Below, in pieces: positions 56,122-64,000 of a stretch of 64,000 bases of DNA. Source of the stretch: Desulfoglaeba alkanexedens ALDC (GTDB taxonomy: Bacteria; Desulfobacterota; Syntrophobacteria; Syntrophobacterales; DSM-9756). Positions within the stretch are counted from its first letter, which is position 1; every line of letters starts with the position of its first letter. The notes beneath the pieces are model-generated. The model saw only the letters and a list, made by a program, of their open reading frames with translations, made no database searches and had not been told where the DNA came from. The translations under genes were made by a program, and so were the position numbers. The DNA lies in the NCBI RefSeq assembly GCF_005377625.1, contig NZ_CP040098.1, forward strand, positions 1,605,501-1,669,500. The letters are read 5' to 3'.

Positions 56122-57495
56122 ATGGTGGGACGTTTCAAGATTCTGGTGGTCGACGACGAACTGATCGTTCGGGAATCGCTGGTGGGCTGGCTCAAAAAAG
56201 GCGGCTATCAAGTGGACACGGCCGCCGGGGGCCGCGAAGCCATCAGTCTTCTCGATCAGAAGGACTTTGACCTGGTCTTTCTGGATATCAAGATGCCGGA
56301 CCTCGGCGGCATTGAAGTCCTCAAACACATCCGGGTGCGCTATCCGCAGACCATGGTGGTGATGATCACGGCTTATGGTTCGGTGGAAACCGCCGTGGAA
56401 GCCATGAAGAGCGGCGCCAACGACTACCTGATGAAACCCTTTGAACCGGAACAGTTGACACTCCTCGTGGAAAAGCTGCTCCAGCAGAGACGCATCATCG
56501 AGGAGAATCTCCTGCTCAGGGAGCAGGTGGCGGCTTCCGAGCAGGTGCGCTACGGCGACCTCATCGGATCGGCCGACTGCATGCAGCGCCTCTTCGATCT
56601 CATCGAAGAAGTGGCGGCGGTGGACTCCCCGGTACTCCTGCGCGGGGAGACCGGGACGGGCAAGGAATTGGTGGCCAAAGCCATTCATTCCAAGAGCGGC
56701 CGGCGCTACGGACCGTTCATCCCCATCAACTGCGGGGGTTTTACCGAGACGCTTCTCGAAAGCGAGTTATTCGGCCACGAGATTGGGTCCTTCACGGGTG
56801 CCGTGCGAGCCAAAAAAGGACGGCTGGAACTCGCCCAGGGAGGAACGCTGTTTCTCGACGAAATCGGAGAAATCCCCCTCAAGATGCAGGTCGACCTCCT
56901 CAGAGTCCTGGAGGAGAAGAAATTTCACCGGGTGGGAGGCACCCGGGACATCCCGGTGGATTTTCGGCTCATTTCCGCGACGCACCGGGATTTGGCCCGG
57001 GAAATCGAACAGAGGAACTTTCGCCAGGATTTTTTCTTTCGCCTGAACGTGATCGACATCGAAATTCCGCCGCTGCGCAAGCGAAAGGAAGACGTGCCCC
57101 TGCTCGCCGACCACTTCCTCAAAAAGTTTCGGCGGGAAACCAACAAGCCGGTGGAAGGCATCGAGGCGGATGCCCTGGAATTACTGATGTCCTACGAATG
57201 GCCCGGGAACGTCCGGGAGCTGGAAAACGCCATGGAACGCAGCGTGGTCCTGGCCAAGGGACGTTACCTCCGGAAAGAAGACTTTGCGTTTCTCTTTCGA
57301 GCGACCGCAGTCCCCGAAGAACCCCGCTCGCTCCAAGAAATGGAAAAGCGTCACATCCATCGGACACTCAAATCCTGCGGCTGGAACATCAGCCGGGCCG
57401 CCCGGATCCTCGAAATCAACCGGACGACCCTTCACAACAAGATTCGAAAGTATCGCCTGGACGCCGTCGAGCGGGAAACCGATGGAAGACCGTAG
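56122..57495 (+). CDS. NtrC-family sigma-54 response regulator
   Basis: 457-residue regulator. The receiver domain (residues 5-120) has acidic pair DDE and the phospho-acceptor Asp55 in FLDIKMPD. The AAA+ domain (about 145-375) has GETGTGKE and LFLDEIGE. The sigma-54 loop reads GSFTGA, with Ser for the usual first Ala (GAFTGA). The C-terminal Fis helix-turn-helix is WNISRAARILEINRTTLHNKI. It is cotranscribed with the kinase and is the obvious activator for the sigma-54 promoter at 54307-54323, and perhaps for other Hdr/C1 genes. Confidence 0.92.
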   Translation: MVGRFKILVVDDELIVRESLVGWLKKGGYQVDTAAGGREAISLLDQKDFDLVFLDIKMPDLGGIEVLKHIRVRYPQTMVVMITAYGSVETAVEAMKSGANDYLMKPFEPEQLTLLVEKLLQQRRIIEENLLLREQVAASEQVRYGDLIGSADCMQRLFDLIEEVAAVDSPVLLRGETGTGKELVAKAIHSKSGRRYGPFIPINCGGFTETLLESELFGHEIGSFTGAVRAKKGRLELAQGGTLFLDEIGEIPLKMQVDLLRVLEEKKFHRVGGTRDIPVDFRLISATHRDLAREIEQRNFRQDFFFRLNVIDIEIPPLRKRKEDVPLLADHFLKKFRRETNKPVEGIEADALELLMSYEWPGNVRELENAMERSVVLAKGRYLRKEDFAFLFRATAVPEEPRSLQEMEKRHIHRTLKSCGWNISRAARILEINRTTLHNKIRKYRLDAVERETDGRP

Positions 57496-58066
57496 GGAGG
57501 AGCCCGTTTTCCTGGAACCGGTCGTTTCGGTGTGCCCTTTGGGGGACGCAACGGCGGTGGATGTGCGGGTGGTGGCGGCAAACGTTCAGGCCGTCTTCGA
57601 CCTGGGAGTGGACATTCTGGAGCGGAGCCCCTTGCCGGAGGAGGCGTTTCTTGCCGACCGCCGGCAGTATGACGCGGCGGCGGTGCTGCGCCATCTGGAC
57701 GCGATGGTTCGGCCGCCGTTCCGGAAGATCCTCGGCGTGACGACAGTCGACCTTTGCATCCCCGTGTTCACTCATGTCTTCGGGGAAGCGCACCTGGGCG
57801 GCCGGGCCGCGGTGGTTTCCAGCTTCCGGTTGCGCACCAACGAAAACGGGTTCAAGGCGTCCATCGAAACCTATACGCATCGACTCATCAAGGTGGCGCT
57901 CCACGAACTGGCGCACACGCGGAACTTGGTCCACTGCGACAATCCCCGGTGTCTGATGCATTTCAGCCCGAAAGTCAACCACCTGGACCGCTTGCCCATC
58001 CTCTTTTGTGAAAGATGTCGTTACCTGCTGACCCAAGATTGGAGAAGGCCTGCCGGGATGGGGTGA
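57482..58066 (+). CDS. Archaemetzincin-like zinc metalloprotease
   Basis: 194-residue protein of the archaemetzincin (AmzA) family. The zinc site reads HELAHTRNLVHC, then CLM, then CERC, close to the family pattern HExxHxxGxxHC-x4-CxM...CxxC. The conserved glycine after the second zinc His is replaced by Asn. The start ATG overlaps the regulator gene by 14 bases, so it is translationally coupled with the two-component system. The substrate and role are unknown for the family. The Gly-to-Asn change may alter the turn that positions the third His. Confidence 0.82.
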   Translation: MEDRREEPVFLEPVVSVCPLGDATAVDVRVVAANVQAVFDLGVDILERSPLPEEAFLADRRQYDAAAVLRHLDAMVRPPFRKILGVTTVDLCIPVFTHVFGEAHLGGRAAVVSSFRLRTNENGFKASIETYTHRLIKVALHELAHTRNLVHCDNPRCLMHFSPKVNHLDRLPILFCERCRYLLTQDWRRPAGMG

Positions 58067-58131
58067 ACCCAGGGCCGCGGTTCGCAATGATCTCAGTCCT
58101 CTGTAACTGTTCGGGGACCAAAACGGCGGGG

Positions 58132-58160
58132 TTGACAACGGAAGGTCCATTGGATATATG
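58132..58160 (+). promoter_or_regulatory. Sigma-70 promoter upstream of the selenocysteine mvhD
   Basis: TTGACA at 58132-58137 and TATATG at 58155-58160 are separated by exactly 17 bases. It lies about 180 bases before the ATG at 58344, with a terminator-like stem between them. Confidence 0.7.
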
Positions 58161-58241
58161 CTCAACCTGTGAAATTTGTCCCATGTCACTAGGGGCTGCG
58201 GCTTACCCTTCGTTGTCCCGCCGGTGTCGGGACTCCGGCAG

Positions 58242-58264
58242 ACCCGCTTTGCGGGCGGGTTTTT
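58242..58264 (+). terminator. Stem-loop with T run in the mvhD leader
   Basis: CCCGC-TTT-GCGGG followed by CGGGTTTTT. It can end the two-component/metzincin transcript. It also lies downstream of the promoter at 58132, so it could act as an attenuator of mvhD-metV-metF. Confidence 0.5.
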
Positions 58265-58343
58265 CCCTGATGCACTTGAGCCGCCTGCCGTGTGAGTCCG
58301 GGAGTCGCAAACCGGCTCCGGCCAACCTTCCGACGAGATGATC

Positions 58344-58790
58344 ATGGATGCATTCGAACCGCGAATTGTAGCTTTCTGTTGCATGTACTGAGCCTACACG
58401 GCGGCGGACCTGGCAGGTTCCATGCGACTCACTTATCCCGCGAACATCCGTATCATCAACGTCCCGTGTACGGGCCGCGTGGACATGATCCACTTGTTGA
58501 AGGCTTTTGAAAACGGCGCCGACGGCGTATACGTGGCCGGTTGCCTGGAAGGGGAATGCCACTTCCAGAACGGGAACCTCAAGGCGAAAAAACGTGTCCA
58601 CGCGGTCAGGAAGATCCTCGAAGAGATCGGGATCGAACCGGAACGGGTGGAGATGTTCAATATGGCGGCTTCCGACGGGCCGCGATTTGCGGCCGTTGCC
58701 CGGGAGATGACCGAACGTATCAGGGCCTTGGGACCGTCACCGCTTCGCAGTGCGGCACGCGGCGAGGAAGGGGTCCGGACGGCGTGCTGA
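58344..58790 (+). CDS. mvhD: MvhD-family iron-sulfur selenoprotein with in-frame TGA (Sec16)
   Basis: 148-residue protein if the TGA at 58389-58391 is read as selenocysteine. The reading frame before the TGA, MDAFEPRIVAFCCMY, and after it, AYTAADLAGSMRLTYPANIR, aligns without gaps to the cysteine paralogue at 43841 (MSQFEPKIVAFCCSN-C-ASAAAQ...). The TGA replaces that protein's Cys16. Twenty bases after the TGA a hairpin, GGACCT-GGC-AGGTTCC (58406-58421), with a bulged T and G in the loop, has the shape of a bacterial SECIS. Downstream PCTGR and AGCLEGECHF retain the other cysteines. Ordinary gene calling would start at 58422 and lose the N-terminus. An ATG at 58338 is an alternative start. 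MetV follows, so it probably feeds electrons between Hdr and MetFV. Confidence 0.85.
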
Positions 58791-58910
58791 AGAGGATCGA
58801 GGAAATGCCTCCGGAGCCTCCATGGGGAGCCGGCCGGAGAGAAGCATCACGGTGAAGGCGAAGTTTTCTTGGCGGTGCATGCGAGAGGTGTGCCGGGGAG
58901 GAAGGGACCT

Positions 58911-59582
58911 ATGGTTGTCGCGGAACGAAAGCCCATCGAAGAAATCCTTGCCATGGTCGCCGATTACAGGAAGATCCTTTTGGTCGGCTGCAAGGGTTGC
59001 GTGACGGTCTGCTGTGCGGGCGGGACGAAGGAAGTGGGGATTCTCGCTTCGGCGTTGCGGATCGCGAGGAAAAAGGAAGGCAAACCGCTGGAAGTGGTGG
59101 AACACACGCTGGAACGGCAGTGCGATCCCGAGTACATCGAACAGCTGGCGCCCATGCTGGAGGGCGACGGGATCGAGGCGGTGGTGTCCATGGCCTGCAG
59201 TGTGGGTCCCCAATACATCGCCAAACGTTATGTCATCCCGGTCTATCCGGCGCTCAACACGACCTTCATCGGCGGGTCGTTGGAACACGGAGTCTGGGCG
59301 GAATACTGCCAGGCCTGCGGGAATTGCATCATCCATCATTTCGGCGGCCTGTGCCCGATCTCGCGTTGTTCCAAGAGCCTCATGAACGGTCCGTGCGGCG
59401 GATCCGCCAACGGCAAGTGCGAGGTGAGCCCGGAAATCGACTGCGTGTGGCACCTCATTTACGACCGCATGAAAGAACTGGGGCAGTTGGATAAATTGCG
59501 CCAGGTTTTCCCCGCAAGGGATTGGTCCACGAGCCGCGACGGCGGTCCCCGCAAGATCGTTAGGGAGGATTTGAAGCTATGA
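58911..59582 (+). CDS. metV: MetV, zinc/iron-sulfur partner of methylene-tetrahydrofolate reductase
   Basis: 223-residue protein of the methylene-tetrahydrofolate reductase C-terminal-domain family, required with MetF for activity in acetogens. Cysteines lie in VGCKGCVTVCCAGG (about residues 28-41), ACSVG, and the C-terminal cluster AEYCQACGNCIIHHFGGLCP with SLMNGPCGG. The ATG at 58911 is preferred over an upstream ATG at 58869 because GGAGGAAGGG precedes it. The stop overlaps the metF start (ATGA), so translation is coupled. Confidence 0.9.
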   Translation: MVVAERKPIEEILAMVADYRKILLVGCKGCVTVCCAGGTKEVGILASALRIARKKEGKPLEVVEHTLERQCDPEYIEQLAPMLEGDGIEAVVSMACSVGPQYIAKRYVIPVYPALNTTFIGGSLEHGVWAEYCQACGNCIIHHFGGLCPISRCSKSLMNGPCGGSANGKCEVSPEIDCVWHLIYDRMKELGQLDKLRQVFPARDWSTSRDGGPRKIVREDLKL

Positions 59583-60505
59583 AAGCTGGAAGCAATCTCG
59601 AAAAAGTCTTGACCAGCGGTCATTTTGCGCTCACCGGCGAACTCGGTCCTCCCAGGGGGGCGAACGTCGAGGTGATCCGTAAGAAGGCGGCGTTCCTCAG
59701 GGACAAGGTGGATTCCATCAATGTGACCGACAACCAGACGTCGGTGGTTCGCATGTCCAGCCTCGCTGTCTGCAAGCTTCTGGTGGACATGGGCCTGGAA
59801 CCCAATCTTCAGATGGTTTGCCGGGACCGCAACCGGATCGCCATGCAGAGCGACCTGCTCGGCGCCTACGCCTTGGGCATCCGGAACGTGCTGTGCCTTT
59901 CCGGCGATCACAACAAGTTCGGTGACCACCCCCAGTCGAAAAACGTCTTCGACCTGGATTCCATGCAGCTTCTGGCGATGGTGAAGAAGCTCCGTGATGA
60001 AGGCAGAATGTTGAGCGGTCAGGAATGCGACGGGGTGCCCAAGTTCTTCATTGGAGCGGCGGCCAATCCTTTCGGCGATCCCTTCGAGTTTCGGGTCACG
60101 CGGTTGGCGAAAAAGATCGACTCGGGAGTGGATTTCGTTCAGACCCAGTGCATCTACAACATGGACAAGTTCCGGACCTACATGAAAATGGCCCACGAAG
60201 AGGGGCTCACGGAAAAATGTTTCATCCTGGCCGGCATCACCCCGCTCAAATCCGTCGGAATGGCCCGCTACATGGCCAAGTTCGTTCCGGGACTCGAAGT
60301 GCCGGACTACTACATCGAGCGGCTCAAGGGTGTCGAAAAGAACAAACAGGCCGAGGAAGGCATCAAGATCGCGGTGGAGCAGATCCAGGAAGTCCGGGAA
60401 ATGCCGGGTGTGGCCGGGGTGCACCTGATGGCCATCGAGTGGGAAGAAAGGGTGCCGGAAATCGTTGAAGCGGCCGGTCTGCTGCCGCGGCCCAGCGTGA
60501 ACTGA
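59579..60505 (+). CDS. metF: Methylene-tetrahydrofolate reductase
   Basis: 308-residue flavoprotein catalysing methylene-tetrahydrofolate to methyl-tetrahydrofolate, or the reverse during acetate oxidation. The TIM-barrel signatures include FALTGELGPPRGAN, DSINVTDNQTSVVRMSSLA, NVLCLSGDHNKFGDHP, FFIGAAANPFGDPFE, and the SGVDFVQTQCIYNMDKF strand. In acetogens this enzyme works with MetV and, in some, with HdrABC-MvhD. All of these parts are encoded within 17 kb here. An intrinsic terminator follows. Confidence 0.94.
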   Translation: MKAGSNLEKVLTSGHFALTGELGPPRGANVEVIRKKAAFLRDKVDSINVTDNQTSVVRMSSLAVCKLLVDMGLEPNLQMVCRDRNRIAMQSDLLGAYALGIRNVLCLSGDHNKFGDHPQSKNVFDLDSMQLLAMVKKLRDEGRMLSGQECDGVPKFFIGAAANPFGDPFEFRVTRLAKKIDSGVDFVQTQCIYNMDKFRTYMKMAHEEGLTEKCFILAGITPLKSVGMARYMAKFVPGLEVPDYYIERLKGVEKNKQAEEGIKIAVEQIQEVREMPGVAGVHLMAIEWEERVPEIVEAAGLLPRPSVN

Positions 60506-60530
60506 CCTCTGTTCCATCGATGGTGAAACG

Positions 60531-60566
60531 TGCGGGCGGAACCCGTAGGGATTCCGCCCGTTTTTT
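60531..60566 (+). terminator. Intrinsic terminator after metF
   Basis: CGGGCGGAA at 60532-60540 pairs with TTCCGCCCG at 60551-60559, with additional CCC/GGG pairing inside. Six T follow. It separates metF from cooC. Confidence 0.9.
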
Positions 60567-60660
60567 GTGGGGTGTGCGCAGTGGAGGTGCGGTTGACAGG
60601 CCGGTGTCCCGGGAATAGGATGATGCGGCGTCAAACATTCTGTTCACAGGAGGAGTATCC

Positions 60661-61422
60661 GTGAGCTTTACTGTTGCTTTGGGTGGAAAGGGCGGTACGG
60701 GAAAGACGACGATCGCCGGACTGCTGGTGCGCTACATGATCGAAAGAGGTATGAAGCCGGTACTGGCGGTGGATGCCGATGCCAACGTGAACCTGAACGA
60801 AGTCCTGGGGGTGCCCCTGGACGAGACCCTTTCCGATGCCCGCGAAATGATGAAAAAGGACGTCCCCATCGGGATGACCAAAGACATTTTCATGCAGATG
60901 AAAATGGAGCAGGCCCTAGTGGAAGGCGAGGAGTTCGATCTTATCGCCATGGGGCGGCCCGAAGGACCGGGCTGCTACTGCGCCGCCAACAACCTGCTGA
61001 GCAGCCTGCTGGACCGACTCATGGGGAACTATGATTATCTGGTTGTGGACAACGAAGCCGGCATGGAACACTTCAGCCGGTTGACCCAAAAGGATGTGGA
61101 CCTTCTGCTTCTGGTTTCCGATCCCAGCCGGCGGGGTCTCACGGCGGCCTGCCGCATTTCGGAACTGGTGGAAAGCCTGCCCATACGGGTGAAGCAGAAA
61201 GTGTTGCTTGTCAACCAGGTCCAGGCGGTCCCCAACGGTTGGCCCGAGGATGTGCTCCAGGCGTTCGGCGAAGAAAACATCGCGGTTCTGCCTGCAGATC
61301 CCTTGCTGGTTCAATACGACATAGAGGGAAAGCCCACAAGCGCCCTCCCGCGGGATTCGGCGGTGGTCAGGGCGGCTTACGACGTCTTCGATCGGCTCTT
61401 CGCGCAGGCCGAGGCCGCGTGA
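60661..61422 (+). CDS. cooC: CooC-type ATPase for CO dehydrogenase nickel insertion
   Basis: 253-residue P-loop ATPase of the MinD/Mrp superfamily. The deviant Walker A GGKGGTGKTT (residues 8-17) and DADANVNL are typical. The CYC pair in GPGCYCAANN (about residues 100-110) is the metal-binding CxC motif that distinguishes CooC from MinD. The GTG start is preceded by AGGAGGAG. It helps assemble the nickel cluster of CO dehydrogenase or acetyl-CoA synthase, which must be encoded elsewhere. Its location after metF fits a C1/Wood-Ljungdahl gene region. Confidence 0.93.
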   Translation: MSFTVALGGKGGTGKTTIAGLLVRYMIERGMKPVLAVDADANVNLNEVLGVPLDETLSDAREMMKKDVPIGMTKDIFMQMKMEQALVEGEEFDLIAMGRPEGPGCYCAANNLLSSLLDRLMGNYDYLVVDNEAGMEHFSRLTQKDVDLLLLVSDPSRRGLTAACRISELVESLPIRVKQKVLLVNQVQAVPNGWPEDVLQAFGEENIAVLPADPLLVQYDIEGKPTSALPRDSAVVRAAYDVFDRLFAQAEAA

Positions 61423-61562
61423 CAGGAGAAAGGGCGCCGTTTTTCCGGCCGCCGGAAGCCATTGCGTGAATTACTTCCGGCATTTCATTGAATGCATTTG
61501 TTGCGGGTTCCGATTTTCGCCGAAGCGGTGAAAATCGTGCCGCTTTTCCAGGAGGCGCTGCC

Positions 61563-62165
61563 ATGATTTCGGTGCGTCGGGCGTTGATGAGCGTCACGGA
61601 CAAGTCGGGGCTGGCCGTTTTCGGCCGGAGCCTCCAGGAAGCGGGAGTGCACATCCTTTCAACCGGCGGCACCGCGAGGATTCTCCGGGAAGCCGGGGTC
61701 GCCATAACGGAAGTCTCCGATTACACTGGGTTTCCCGAGATCCTGGACGGGCGGGTGAAAACGCTCCACCCGAAAATCCACGGCGGCATCCTGGGGCTCC
61801 GGGACAACGAGGAACACCGTAATACCATGGCCCGGCATGGGATCGAACCCATCGATATGGTGGTGGTGAACCTGTATGCCTTCAGGGAAACGGTGGCCCG
61901 GCCAGGTTGTACCCTGGAAGACGCACTTGAGAACATCGATATCGGAGGCCCGACCCTCATCCGGGCGGCGGCCAAGAACTTCCGTCACGTTGCGGTGGTG
62001 ACGGATCCGGGCGATTATGGGAGACTGCTGGAGGAAATGCAGCGCTTGGAGGGGCGGATATCGGCGGAAACGAGCCTGGAGCTGGCACGCAAGGCGTTCT
62101 GCCTCACCCAGAGCTACGATGAAGCCATCTGCCGCTACCTGGGGCGCTACTGCGAGGGCCGGTAG
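61563..62165 (+). CDS. purH: Stand-alone IMP cyclohydrolase (N-terminal half of PurH)
   Basis: 200-residue enzyme that closes the ring of formyl-AICAR to give IMP. It matches only the cyclohydrolase domain of Pur[62 protein letters not shown], and [17 protein letters not shown]. The AICAR formyltransferase domain (over 300 residues) is absent. The ATG at 61563 is chosen for its AGGAGG site. A REP cluster begins immediately after the stop, so either the split is natural for this lineage or the second domain was lost. PurD and PurE follow. Confidence 0.88.
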   Translation: MISVRRALMSVTDKSGLAVFGRSLQEAGVHILSTGGTARILREAGVAITEVSDYTGFPEILDGRVKTLHPKIHGGILGLRDNEEHRNTMARHGIEPIDMVVVNLYAFRETVARPGCTLEDALENIDIGGPTLIRAAAKNFRHVAVVTDPGDYGRLLEEMQRLEGRISAETSLELARKAFCLTQSYDEAICRYLGRYCEGR

Positions 62166-62167
62166 CC

Positions 62168-62480
62168 GAGAAGCTGTCTGAGAATACCCTTCACCCTTTT
62201 TGGGATTGAGTGTCCGTTTTTTCGCGTAGGGGAGCAGCATGCCGGCGACCCGGCATCGCTGTAGGAGGCTCGCCCTCGGGCCGATGGGGCGGAGCATTGG
62301 GGTTGGTTCGTCGCGGCGAGGGCGCCGCTCCTACAACGATTTATGCCCTGTAGGAGCCGGCTTGCCGGCGACCAGGGTCAACGCGGCGTTTCCGGTTTTG
62401 CGGGTCGCGGGCAAGCCCGCTCCTACCGATAACGGAACACCGGGCCGATTCCCTGTAGGAGCCCGACGACGGGGGCCGAG
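62168..62480. repeat. REP-like palindrome cluster
   Basis: A series of units including GCTGTCTGAGAATACCCTTC, TGTCCGTTTTTTCGCGTAGG, CCTGTAGGAGCCGGCTTGCC, GGCGACCAGGGTCAACGCGG and GGGTCGCGGGCAAGCCCGCT. The same order, inverted, is at 11096-11295, and partial copies are at 5288-5458 and 43070-43200. It fills the gap between the cyclohydrolase gene and purD. No gene lies within. Confidence 0.75.
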
Positions 62481-62524
62481 GAGGGACGGAAGGGAACTTC
62501 GAGCGGAGTCGAGAGAGATCATCG

Positions 62525-63820
62525 ATGAAGGTGCTTGTGGTGGGAAGCGGGGGAAGAGATCACGCCATTGCGTGGAAATTCGTTCAAAGCGGTAGGGTTA
62601 CGAAGGTTTACGCGGCGCATGGGAACGCCGGCATTTCCCAGGTGGCGGAATGCGTCGATGCGCGAACCCCCGAAGCGATGGCCGACTTCGCCGAGAAGGA
62701 AAAGATCGATCTGACCTTCGTCGGTCCGGAGAAACCGCTTTCGGCGGGGATCGTGGATCTGTTTGAAAGCCGCGGCCTCCCCATCATCGGTCCCACGCAG
62801 CGCGCGAGCCGCCTCGAGTCGAGCAAGTGCGACACCAAGATCCTCCTGCGGGAACTGGGGATTCCCGTTCCGGAGTTTGCGGTTTTCTCGGATCCGGACA
62901 AGGCCCGTGAATATGTCCGCTCGGTGGGATACCCCGTGGTGGTGAAGGCGGACGGGCTGGCGGCGGGGAAAGGTTCGCTGGTCTGTGACGGGGTGGAGGA
63001 CGCCGAGGAGGCCGTTCAAGCCATCATGGAAGATAGGATCTTCGGTGAATCGGGAAACCGGGTGGACATCGAAAAGCGCCTATACGGCCGCGAGCTTTCC
63101 TTCTTCTGCTTCACCGACGGGTATACGGTGCTCCCCATGGTGGCGGCCCAGGACTACAAGCGGGCCCGCGACAACGACGAAGGCAAGAACACTGGCGGCA
63201 TGGGATCCTATTCTCCGCACCCCTGGCTCGACGAGGACCTGGTGGCGACCATCATGAACCGGGTGGCGTTGCCGCTCATCCATGGCATCCGGGATCGTTG
63301 CGACATTCTGTACCGGGGGATCCTCTACCTGGGGCTCATGCTGGTGGAAGAGCCCCGGGGCGTCATGCCCTATGTTCTGGAAATCAACATTCGGCTGGGA
63401 GATCCCGAGGCCCAGGTGATCCTCCCGCGACTGCGGACCGATCTGGTGGACGTCTCGGAAGCGATCCTCACCGGCCGGCTCAAAGACCTTGACCTCGAGT
63501 GGGACCCGCGCTACAGGCTATGCCTCGTCGCCGTGAGCGGCCGGAGCCGAGGGAAAAAGGGCTGGTACAAGGGCTACCCGGATCGTTACAAGATCGGTGT
63601 TCCGGTCCAGGGGCTGGAGGCGGTGGATCCATCCTGCGTTGTGTTTCATTCCGGGACCGGTTGGGGGGAAAACGGAGAGCTCATCACGACCGGCGGCCGG
63701 GTCCTGGGGATCGTGAGTACCGGGGAGACGCTCCAGGAAGCGAGGGATGTCGCCTACCGGGAAATGAAGAAGGTTTCGTTTGAAGGCATGTACTACCGGA
63801 GCGATATCGGGGCCGCATGA
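62525..63820 (+). CDS. purD: Phosphoribosylamine-glycine ligase
   Basis: 431-residue ATP-grasp enzyme of purine synthesis that attaches glycine to phosphoribosylamine. N-terminal [18 protein letters not shown], the ATP-grasp core ([17 protein letters not shown]), [20 protein letters not shown] (substrate loop) and FHSGTGWG are all present, with normal length. The ribosome binding site is weak (GAGAGA), perhaps because the REP cluster was inserted just upstream. The purE start follows 32 bases later. Confidence 0.95.
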   Translation: MKVLVVGSGGRDHAIAWKFVQSGRVTKVYAAHGNAGISQVAECVDARTPEAMADFAEKEKIDLTFVGPEKPLSAGIVDLFESRGLPIIGPTQRASRLESSKCDTKILLRELGIPVPEFAVFSDPDKAREYVRSVGYPVVVKADGLAAGKGSLVCDGVEDAEEAVQAIMEDRIFGESGNRVDIEKRLYGRELSFFCFTDGYTVLPMVAAQDYKRARDNDEGKNTGGMGSYSPHPWLDEDLVATIMNRVALPLIHGIRDRCDILYRGILYLGLMLVEEPRGVMPYVLEINIRLGDPEAQVILPRLRTDLVDVSEAILTGRLKDLDLEWDPRYRLCLVAVSGRSRGKKGWYKGYPDRYKIGVPVQGLEAVDPSCVVFHSGTGWGENGELITTGGRVLGIVSTGETLQEARDVAYREMKKVSFEGMYYRSDIGAA

Positions 63821-63852
63821 GCCCCTTCACGGGCGATCGAGGAGCGACTGAG

Positions 63853-64000
63853 ATGGGCGTTTCCGGCCGACCGGCGGCGGTGGGCATCCTCATGGGAAGC
63901 GATTCCGATCTTCCCGTCATGGAAGCGGCTTTCGGTGTGTTGAGGGAATTCGGAGTGCCGTTCGAAGCGGCCGTTCTTTCGGCGCATCGGACGCCGGAGC
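63853..64000 (+). CDS. purE: 5-(carboxyamino)imidazole ribonucleotide mutase, N-terminal part
   Basis: Only the first 49 codons lie in the window. [30 protein letters not shown] is the PurE signature, including the active-site Ser-Asp and His-Arg-Thr. GAGGAG lies 8 bases before the ATG. The gene continues past the right edge. With the cyclohydrolase and purD it forms a purine gene group. Confidence 0.9.
   Translation, partial: MGVSGRPAAVGILMGSDSDLPVMEAAFGVLREFGVPFEAAVLSAHRTPE

Overview
The window reads as part of the chromosome of a strictly anaerobic, sulfate-reducing or syntrophic member of the former Deltaproteobacteria (Desulfobacterota; Syntrophobacter/Desulfacinum-like). Evidence is the combination of tetrahydrofolate enzymes of the Wood-Ljungdahl methyl branch (Fhs, FolD, MetV, MetF), a CooC maturation ATPase for CO dehydrogenase, a large heterodisulfide-reductase-like (Hdr/MvhD) electron-transfer locus, a multihaem cytochrome c and several sigma-54 activators. 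No species is claimed.

Layout. 0.5-5.2 kb: exbB-exbD-tonB and a TonB-dependent receptor. 5.3-11.3 kb: a block bounded by REP-like palindromes holding several broken genes (5'-truncated manC, an in-frame-deleted flavin oxidoreductase, a scrambled nuclease fragment) around an intact DUF1638 gene, a thioredoxin and a sigma-54 activator. 11.5-16.3 kb: octahaem cytochrome c, a CoA-disulfide/polysulfide reductase with rhodanese domain, and a second sigma-54 activator. 16.4-24.5 kb: an accessory stretch with AT-rich genes (porin-like protein under a sigma-54 promoter, a VCBS-like secreted protein), a decaying IS3-family element, an FMN reductase, a rhodanese-TauE/SafE pair, and debris of a type I restriction/RhuM locus. 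24.4-39.7 kb: HtrA-like protease, PgpA, an unrecognised 1590-residue protein, and a replication-linked operon dnaN-gyrB-gyrA-gpsA-kinase. 40.3-43.0 kb: fhs and folD. 43.4-60.5 kb: the Hdr/MetFV region. 60.6-64 kb: cooC and purine genes (IMP cyclohydrolase, purD, start of purE).

How the main genes work together. Fhs, FolD and MetF/MetV carry the C1 unit from formate to methyl-tetrahydrofolate, or the reverse. The minus-strand genes for a GcvH-like protein, HdrC, HdrB, an HdrA-GltD fusion, a double-FAD HdrA and MvhD, together with the plus-strand mvhD-metV-metF, resemble the parts list of the MetFV-HdrABC-MvhD complex of acetogens. A well-matched sigma-54 promoter precedes the GcvH-like/hdrC gene set. 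A divergent two-component system, whose kinase begins with a dinucleotide-binding-like fold, lies next to it, which suggests redox-responsive control.

The strongest single observation is that the plus-strand mvhD carries an in-frame TGA exactly where its cysteine paralogue in the same window has Cys16. A compact bacterial-SECIS-like hairpin follows it, so the gene should encode a selenoprotein that ordinary gene calling would truncate.
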